A stretch of 30,181 nt of DNA from Candidatus Methanomarinus sp. HR1 (GTDB taxonomy: Archaea > Halobacteriota > Methanosarcinia > Methanosarcinales > Methanocomedenaceae). Below the pieces are notes generated by a model. It was not told the DNA's origin, did no database searches, and saw only the letters and a list, made by a program, of their open reading frames with translations. Positions 26,114 to 30,181 of the stretch are shown here, one piece after another; the first letter of the stretch is position 1; each line of letters starts with the position of its first letter. The stretch covers positions 1 through 30,181 of the forward strand of contig MZXQ01000013.1 in the NCBI GenBank assembly GCA_002926195.1, given 5' to 3'. A program made the translations under genes and the position numbers.

Positions 26114-26254
26114 ATGAGCTGGGATAAGATTCTAATTAAAATTCAATCTGGTGTTCATGATAAAAACATAAGATTTCAGAATCTAAGAAAACTTATATTA
26201 CACTATGGTTTTACTGAGAGGATACGTGGTGATCACCATATATTTACGAAATAG
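26114..26254 (+). pseudogene. hicA: Truncated HicA-like toxin gene
   Basis: The 46-codon frame starts MSWDKILIKIQSG and has the HicA core: FQNLRKLILHYGFTERIRG with DHHIFTK, where the conserved histidine pair sits. It meets TAG straight after HHIFTK. Reading past that stop gives NVFEIINSI, which still looks like the next HicA strand, before a TAA. The family's C-terminal helix is gone and hicB begins there. HicA is an mRNA-cleaving toxin; this copy is probably inactive. Confidence 0.75.
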
Positions 26255-26296
26255 AATGTTTTCGAAATAATAAATTCCATTTAAATGAGGAAGACT

Positions 26297-26515
26297 ATGA
26301 AAGATGAGATAAAATATGAAATGGTAATATACTGGAGTGAAGAAGACGATGCGTATATTGTAGAAGTACCGGAACTTCCTGGTTGCATGGCAGACGGGAA
26401 GACTTATGAGGAGGCAATTAAAAATACTCTCACTGTGGTCCGGGAGTGGATAGAAACTGCGAATGAACTGGATAGAGAGGTCCCGATACCAAAAGGCAGG
26501 TTGATTTATGCTTAA
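26297..26515 (+). CDS. hicB: HicB-like antitoxin
   Basis: This is a 72-residue protein of the HicB-like (short) family. It has the partial RNase H-like fold: MVIYWSEEDDAYIVEVPELP, then GCMADGKTYEEAIKNTLTVV and REWIETANELDREVPIP. No separate DNA-binding tail is seen. I prefer ATG 26297, since gaggaa (26287-26292) sits just before it; ATG 26285 in frame would add four residues. It lies directly after the truncated hicA, so it is an antitoxin whose toxin appears dead. Such orphans may be relics or may still neutralise HicA toxins elsewhere. Confidence 0.85.
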   Translation: MKDEIKYEMVIYWSEEDDAYIVEVPELPGCMADGKTYEEAIKNTLTVVREWIETANELDREVPIPKGRLIYA

Positions 26516-26524
26516 TTGTAAATT

Positions 26525-26650
26525 AACCGCGGATACACTCACCCCCCTACGGAGTTGAGTGCCTGCTACGCCTGAAGGGCGTGCAGGTAACGCAGATAAA
26601 CGCGGATACGCTACCTGAATATCTGCGTTCATTTGCGTTTATCTGCGGTT
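26525..26650 (+). repeat. 126-base element with inverted ends and three internal hairpins
   Basis: The ends aaccgcggata (26525-26535) and tatctgcggtt (26640-26650) pair along 11 bases with one G-T. Inside are three back-to-back hairpins: cactca/tgagtg (26536-26561), a two-step stem cctgc+acgcc with ggcgt+gcagg (26562-26587), and aacgcagat/atctgcgtt (26589-26629). The right part is three 10-base units (atctgcgttc, atttgcgttt, atctgcggtt). A T-run follows. The whole can fold as a four-way junction. It could be a MITE-like repeat, a structured RNA, or a terminator for hicB. Confidence 0.7.
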
Positions 26651-26710
26651 TTTTATTATTCATCATCACGAATTGAAACGATCTCATGTGCGAAAAAGTG
26701 ATATAGCATC

Positions 26711-26743
26711 GCGATGGAGTGGCAGTATGAACGAAGAAATAGA
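26711..26743 (+). pseudogene. Relic of an MNT/HEPN gene junction
   Basis: These 33 bases match 27248-27280 at 30 of 33 positions. That intact stretch covers the end of the MNT gene, with the coupled ATGA and the first codons of the HEPN gene. Here the MNT tail reads HRDGVAV then TGA, and the HEPN start reads MNEEID before losing similarity. It is the scar of an earlier MNT-HEPN copy. Confidence 0.8.
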
Positions 26744-26758
26744 TTTGACTTCATCTAA

Positions 26759-26929
26759 GATGAACTGCGGAAATACTCTAACAGCAAGGACAGTAAGAAG
26801 ATGATAGTGTTCGAGCTTGATGGGATTAAACCATATCCAGAGCCGAAAGGAATGGGATATGGGATAACCTTGGTTGGAGAATATATGTCGAAAGAGGAAT
26901 ATGGTGAGTTGGAAGGTGATTTGAATTGA
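26759..26929 (+). pseudogene. Truncated DUF365 gene copy (C-terminal third)
   Basis: The frame reads DELRKYSNSKDSKKMIVFEL and continues DGIKPYPEPKGMGYGITLVG before ending EEYGELEGDLN and TGA. It parallels residues about 92-148 of the gene at 25584-26030, with the first 20 bases identical. There is no start codon or N-terminal two thirds. Its TGA overlaps the TTG of the following MNT gene, so the remnant supplies that gene's upstream sequence and ribosome site (ggaaggtgat). Confidence 0.88.
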
Positions 26930-27267
26930 AGACTAAAATTTTATATGATGCAGAACCTATTACGCAAATCCTTCGGGAATTGAAAAATGAACTGCAAAAT
27001 AGATATGGAACTCAGCTTAAAGGTGTAATATTATTTGGCTCTTATGCAAGAGGCAAACAAAAGAGCGGTTCAGACATAGATATAGCCATAATCTTAGAAG
27101 ATTTCTCTCATGCCTGTACTGAGATTGAACACACAGGCGATATTGTATCCTCACTATCCTTAAAATTTGACACATTAATCTCTCTTGTCCCTATTAAAGA
27201 AAAAGACTGGCTAAAAAGAAAGACTTCTTTGATCTCAAATATTAGACGCGATGGGGTGGTAGTATGA
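26926..27267 (+). CDS. mntA: MNT-type nucleotidyltransferase antitoxin (MntA-like)
   Basis: This 113-residue protein is a minimal nucleotidyltransferase. The catalytic block VILFGSYARGKQKSGSDIDI holds the GS and the DXD of the fold, and the third acidic residue is in LKFDTLISL. Members of this group act as antitoxins of HEPN toxins, in known cases by adding AMP to the toxin. It starts at TTG 26926, behind ggaaggtgat in the DUF365 relic, and its stop overlaps the HEPN start as ATGA, the standard arrangement for this pair. Confidence 0.92.
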   Translation: MKTKILYDAEPITQILRELKNELQNRYGTQLKGVILFGSYARGKQKSGSDIDIAIILEDFSHACTEIEHTGDIVSSLSLKFDTLISLVPIKEKDWLKRKTSLISNIRRDGVVV

Positions 27268-27644
27268 ACGAAGAGATAGAAGCTCTACTAAAGAAAGCAG
27301 ATGAGAGCATCAGAGGTGCCAAACTTCTGTTTGATAATGGTTTGTTCGGATTCGCAGTTTCAAGGGCATATTATGCTATGTTTTATGTAGTAAGTGCAGT
27401 ACTCCTAACAAAAGGTCTGAGCTTTTCAAAACACACAGCAGTAGTAGCGGCTTTTGGTCAGCATTTCGTCAAAACGAATATATTTGAGCATAAGTTTCAC
27501 CGGTATCTGGTAGAAGCCTTTGAACAAAGACAAATAGGAGATTACGAGGTGCTAGATGAGATTACAAAGGAAACGGCGCAAAGGAGTATAAACAGAGCTA
27601 TAGAATTCATAGCCGCTGTTAAATATTTCATTGATAAAACTTAA
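27264..27644 (+). CDS. hepT: HEPN-domain toxin (HepT-like partner of MNT)
   Basis: This 126-residue all-helical HEPN protein has the signature FAVSRAYYAMFYVVSAVLL, then GLSFSKHTAVVAAFGQHFVK and EAFEQRQIGDYEV. This is the 'YYAMFY...KH...R..GDY' subgroup that pairs with minimal nucleotidyltransferases. The usual RNase motif RX4-6H is not found, so RNA cleavage by the classic mechanism is uncertain; the Tyr of QIGDY may be a modification site (inference). It is co-translated with the MNT gene. Together they form a toxin-antitoxin unit within the defence island. Confidence 0.9.
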   Translation: MNEEIEALLKKADESIRGAKLLFDNGLFGFAVSRAYYAMFYVVSAVLLTKGLSFSKHTAVVAAFGQHFVKTNIFEHKFHRYLVEAFEQRQIGDYEVLDEITKETAQRSINRAIEFIAAVKYFIDKT

Positions 27645-27674
27645 GAATAATACAATAAGAAGATAAGTATGATA

Positions 27675-27720
27675 TGTTCTAGATGAATTAAATAGAACAA
27701 TGTATGATGAAAGTATCATA
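27675..27720 (+). promoter_or_regulatory. Two inverted repeats before the GmrSD/BrxU-like gene
   Basis: The first is tgttcta (27675-27681) and tagaaca (27693-27699), perfect 7-base arms with 11 bases between. The second is tatgat (27703-27708) and atcata (27715-27720), 6-base arms with six between. They fill the short gap between the HEPN stop and the next gene. They are candidate operators or RNA stems, for example a regulator site controlling the restriction gene. Confidence 0.5.
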
Positions 27721-27741
27721 ATCAATTAGGGAGTGAAGAGT

Positions 27742-29538
27742 ATGGGAAATGAATATAGCATAAAGGAAATCATGGAAATGATCGGGAGAAATGAAATATA
27801 TCTCCCTGCAATTCAACGAAAATTCGTATGGAAGTATGAGCAGATAGAAAGTCTTTTTGATTCTATAATGCGCAATTATCCAATTGGAATGTTCCTTTTT
27901 TGGTTTGTGCGTGGTGAAAAAAAAAATGAATATACATTTTATAAATTTTTACAAAACTATCACGAAAGAGATCGAAAATTTAATGAGATCGCACCTAAAC
28001 CCGAATTAAAAGAAGAAATAATAGGAGTATTAGACGGGCAGCAACGATTAAGCTCAATGTATATAGCACTTCAAGGAACATATGCATATAAAAAGCGCTA
28101 TGCACAATGGAATAATGATAATGCTTTTCTACAACGAAAATTTTATTTAAATCTTTTAAATCAATCGACAAATGATGAAGAAGATTATAAATATGAATTT
28201 AAATTCTTGACGGATCAAGAAGCACAGCAAATAGATTCAAAACATCTCTGGTTTTTAGTCAGAAATGTATTGGAATGGGGGGATGACCCAGAAATAGATG
28301 ACTATTATGATACATTAGTAGACCAATATAATATTCCAGAAGAAATCAAAGATGTTATTAAAGAAAATCGAGGACAATTAAAAAAAATCCTACGAATTTT
28401 ACATCAAAGATTAATATTAGAAAAGCTAATAAATTCATATAAAATAGAAGAACAAAATTTAGACAATATCCTTGATATATTTGTACGAGTTAATAGTGGT
28501 GGAACAGTTCTATCAAAATCTGATCTACTCTTTTCTACAATAGTTGCTAATTGGGAAGAAGGAAGAGATGAAATAGAAAAATTCCTTAAATCCGTTAATA
28601 AAAAAGGAGATGGTTTTTGGTTTAATAATGACTTTATTATGCGCTCATGTTTAGTTCTGACAGATTGTCCTGTGCTTTTTAAGGTAAATAGTTTTAAAAA
28701 GGAAAATATAGAGAAAATAAAAAAAGAATGGGAAAACATAAAAATTGCCATTAGTAAATCTATTGATCTGCTAGTAGAATTTGGTTTTTCTGGAGAAAAC
28801 ATAACATCTCATAATGCTATACTCCCAGTAGCATATCATTTTATCAAAGGGGGTAATGATTCTCCAAATTCTAAAAATGAAATACGGAGTTATATAATCC
28901 ACTCCCTACTAAAGCAAGTATATGGTGGACAAGGAGATCAAGTATTATCAAGCTTAAGAGATGCTTTAAGGAAAAAAGAAGATGATAATTACACTCTTTT
29001 GCAAAGTGATTTTTCTTTAAATACGTTTTTAAGAACAAAATTATCAGGAAATAAATCGTTAGAAATCACTACTGGAGATATCGAAGAAATATTACAATAC
29101 AAGAAAGGACCTTACACTTTCATGGTGTTGTCATTGTTGTATCCAAATTTAAAATTCGGTCAGGTCAAGTTTCACCAAGATCATATACATCCAGCGAGTT
29201 TATTTACAAATGCCAAACTTAGAAGAAACAATATTCCAGAGGAAAACTGGAAGAATTGGCAAGAAATGAAAGATCAATTGCCTAATTTACAATTAATGGA
29301 AGGAAAAGAGAACGAAAGTAAAAGCAAGACACCAATTAAAAATTGGTTATATGGAACAGGTGATAATAACACTCCAAATGTCGTTGATGTAGATAAATAT
29401 AAAGTTGACAATTATATTCCTGAAAATGTCGATCTCGATTTAGATAATTTTGAAGAATTTTATAATGAGAGACTAAACATATTCATAGAACAAATCAAGA
29501 ATGTACTGGGTGTAAGAAATCCAACCGATACGAGTTGA
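27742..29538 (+). CDS. GmrSD/BrxU-like type IV restriction enzyme (DUF262 + DUF1524)
   Basis: This 598-residue protein starts at ATG 27742, eight bases behind gggag; a GTG at 27733 would add three residues. Numbering from 27733, the N-terminal DUF262 (GmrS-like) domain has YLPAIQRKFVWKYEQIESLF, the nucleotide-binding DGQQR at 101-105 and FVRVNSGGTVLSKSDLLFS. The C-terminal DUF1524 (GmrD-like) nuclease domain has DHIHP at 483-487 and the NLQLMEGKENESKSK block. This is a His-Asn nuclease layout in the ββα-metal family. Such fused enzymes cut DNA with modified bases, such as glucosylated cytosine. BrxU, from a BREX island, is of this family. It therefore complements BREX, which acts on unmodified phages. 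It stands beside MNT-HEPN and runs in the same direction, with only eight bases to the next gene. Confidence 0.9.
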   Translation: MGNEYSIKEIMEMIGRNEIYLPAIQRKFVWKYEQIESLFDSIMRNYPIGMFLFWFVRGEKKNEYTFYKFLQNYHERDRKFNEIAPKPELKEEIIGVLDGQQRLSSMYIALQGTYAYKKRYAQWNNDNAFLQRKFYLNLLNQSTNDEEDYKYEFKFLTDQEAQQIDSKHLWFLVRNVLEWGDDPEIDDYYDTLVDQYNIPEEIKDVIKENRGQLKKILRILHQRLILEKLINSYKIEEQNLDNILDIFVRVNSGGTVLSKSDLLFSTIVANWEEGRDEIEKFLKSVNKKGDGFWFNNDFIMRSCLVLTDCPVLFKVNSFKKENIEKIKKEWENIKIAISKSIDLLVEFGFSGENITSHNAILPVAYHFIKGGNDSPNSKNEIRSYIIHSLLKQVYGGQGDQVLSSLRDALRKKEDDNYTLLQSDFSLNTFLRTKLSGNKSLEITTGDIEEILQYKKGPYTFMVLSLLYPNLKFGQVKFHQDHIHPASLFTNAKLRRNNIPEENWKNWQEMKDQLPNLQLMEGKENESKSKTPIKNWLYGTGDNNTPNVVDVDKYKVDNYIPENVDLDLDNFEEFYNERLNIFIEQIKNVLGVRNPTDTS

Positions 29539-29546
29539 CGTTATTA

Positions 29547-30181
29547 ATGTCCATCCAAAACCTCCTATCCTCATCAGAAAGCAAAACCCTTGAATTCAAA
29601 GAGTCTATGCCAACCCCACTCTCAATTGCAAAAACAGCCTGCGCATTTGCCAACGGCGGCGGCGGATCAATCATAATCGGAGTGACTGATAAAGACAAAA
29701 AGATCACAGGTATAAGCGAACTGGAAATCCCTGATCTGGAAGAGAAAATCTCAAATATAGTCTACACCATGGTTGAGCCCATACCTGCCTTTAATACAAT
29801 GGTATACTACATCAAAGAAAAACTGCTCCTGAAGATCGAAATATTTCCAGGGAGCCTTAAGCCCTATCATCTAAAAAATAAGACCGAGATCGATGGAACC
29901 TATATCAGGCTGGGTTCTACCAACAGGAAAGCAGATTTTGATACAATTGAAGAGCTAAGGCGCATGCGGATGAATATCGGTTTTGATGAGATCGAAGTGC
30001 AAGAAGCATCCATAGAAGATATTGCTCTGGAAAACCTCGATCTCTACCTTAATAAAAGAAAAAAAGCCAGAGATATTCCAATAGCAAAACCTGACACAAC
30101 CTTACTAAAAAAAATAAGAGTAATAAAGCAGTATAACAAAACCATTCATCCGACTGTTGCAGGCATTCTCCTATTTTCAAA
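29547..30181 (+). CDS. AlbA_2 (Schlafen-like) domain protein, cut by window edge
   Basis: The frame is open from ATG 29547 to the window end, giving 211 residues so far. The N-terminal AlbA_2 domain is clear: ESKTLEFKES, then ACAFANGGGGSIIIGVTD, a later EKLLLKIEIFPGSLKPYH and the strand TYIRLGSTNRKAD. After residue 130 comes a helical region (EELRRMRMNIGFDE) that leads into the beginning of a second domain (IHPTVAGILLFS), as in COG2865 ATP-binding regulators that carry a GHKL-like ATPase and winged helix downstream. Such proteins sit in many BREX islands and may regulate them (inference). The ribosome site is weak. The gene is GC-richer than the preceding one. Confidence 0.88.
   Translation, partial: MSIQNLLSSSESKTLEFKESMPTPLSIAKTACAFANGGGGSIIIGVTDKDKKITGISELEIPDLEEKISNIVYTMVEPIPAFNTMVYYIKEKLLLKIEIFPGSLKPYHLKNKTEIDGTYIRLGSTNRKADFDTIEELRRMRMNIGFDEIEVQEASIEDIALENLDLYLNKRKKARDIPIAKPDTTLLKKIRVIKQYNKTIHPTVAGILLFS

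Noticed and set aside
26252..26254. TAG in hicA as a pyrrolysine codon
   Set aside because: Only a few further codons follow before TAA and the rest of HicA is missing, so readthrough would not restore a full protein. Plain decay is simpler.
26672..26679. attgaaac, resembling the end of a CRISPR repeat
   Set aside because: A single 8-base match with no second repeat or spacers nearby; no CRISPR array is present.

Overview
The window looks like low-GC archaeal DNA, most likely from the Methanosarcinales/ANME-2 group or a related alkane-oxidising lineage. The evidence is a giant multihaem cytochrome c carrying two methanosarcinal-type S-layer duplication domains, an archaeal S26 signal peptidase, a DUF365-type protein, and TATA-like boxes that place several starts at or near the transcript end. 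No rRNA or tRNA was seen, so the lineage is inferred from protein content.

Left part (1-4350). About 550 bases without a supportable gene are followed by a decayed small ORF. Then comes a tight plus-strand operon for an unusual chaperone set: a GrpE-like factor, an Hsp70 whose helical lid is replaced by a C-terminal ubiquitin-like fold (no terminal GG), and a protein with three J-like repeats that all lack HPD. This is the best candidate here for an undescribed system.

Centre (4355-15229, minus strand). This is an extracellular electron-transfer operon, read right to left. It holds a membrane-anchored small multihaem cytochrome, a signal peptidase I, a polytopic membrane protein, a 2154-residue cytochrome with 35 CXXCH plus one CX3CH and one CX4CH motif, and a CcmF-like haem lyase. 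Three of the four junctions are ATGA overlaps or nearly so. The set makes biological sense: an S-layer-spanning wire, with its own haem lyase and leader peptidase.

Right part (15520-30181, plus strand). A SprT-like metalloprotease gene is followed by an IS3-family transposase remnant, and then a defence island. The island starts with BREX genes brxA, brxB, brxC and pglX. pglX is short (871 aa) and its base composition shifts sharply just after the NPPY motif. It is translationally coupled to an unrecognised cytosolic protein, which is followed by a four-TM protein. Next are a DUF365 gene, a broken hicA with an intact hicB, a 126-base multi-hairpin element, fragments of duplicated MNT/HEPN and DUF365 genes, an intact MNT-HEPN pair, a GmrSD/BrxU-like type IV restriction enzyme, and the start of an AlbA_2 (Schlafen-like) regulator that runs off the window. 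pglZ and brxL are not in the window and may lie downstream.
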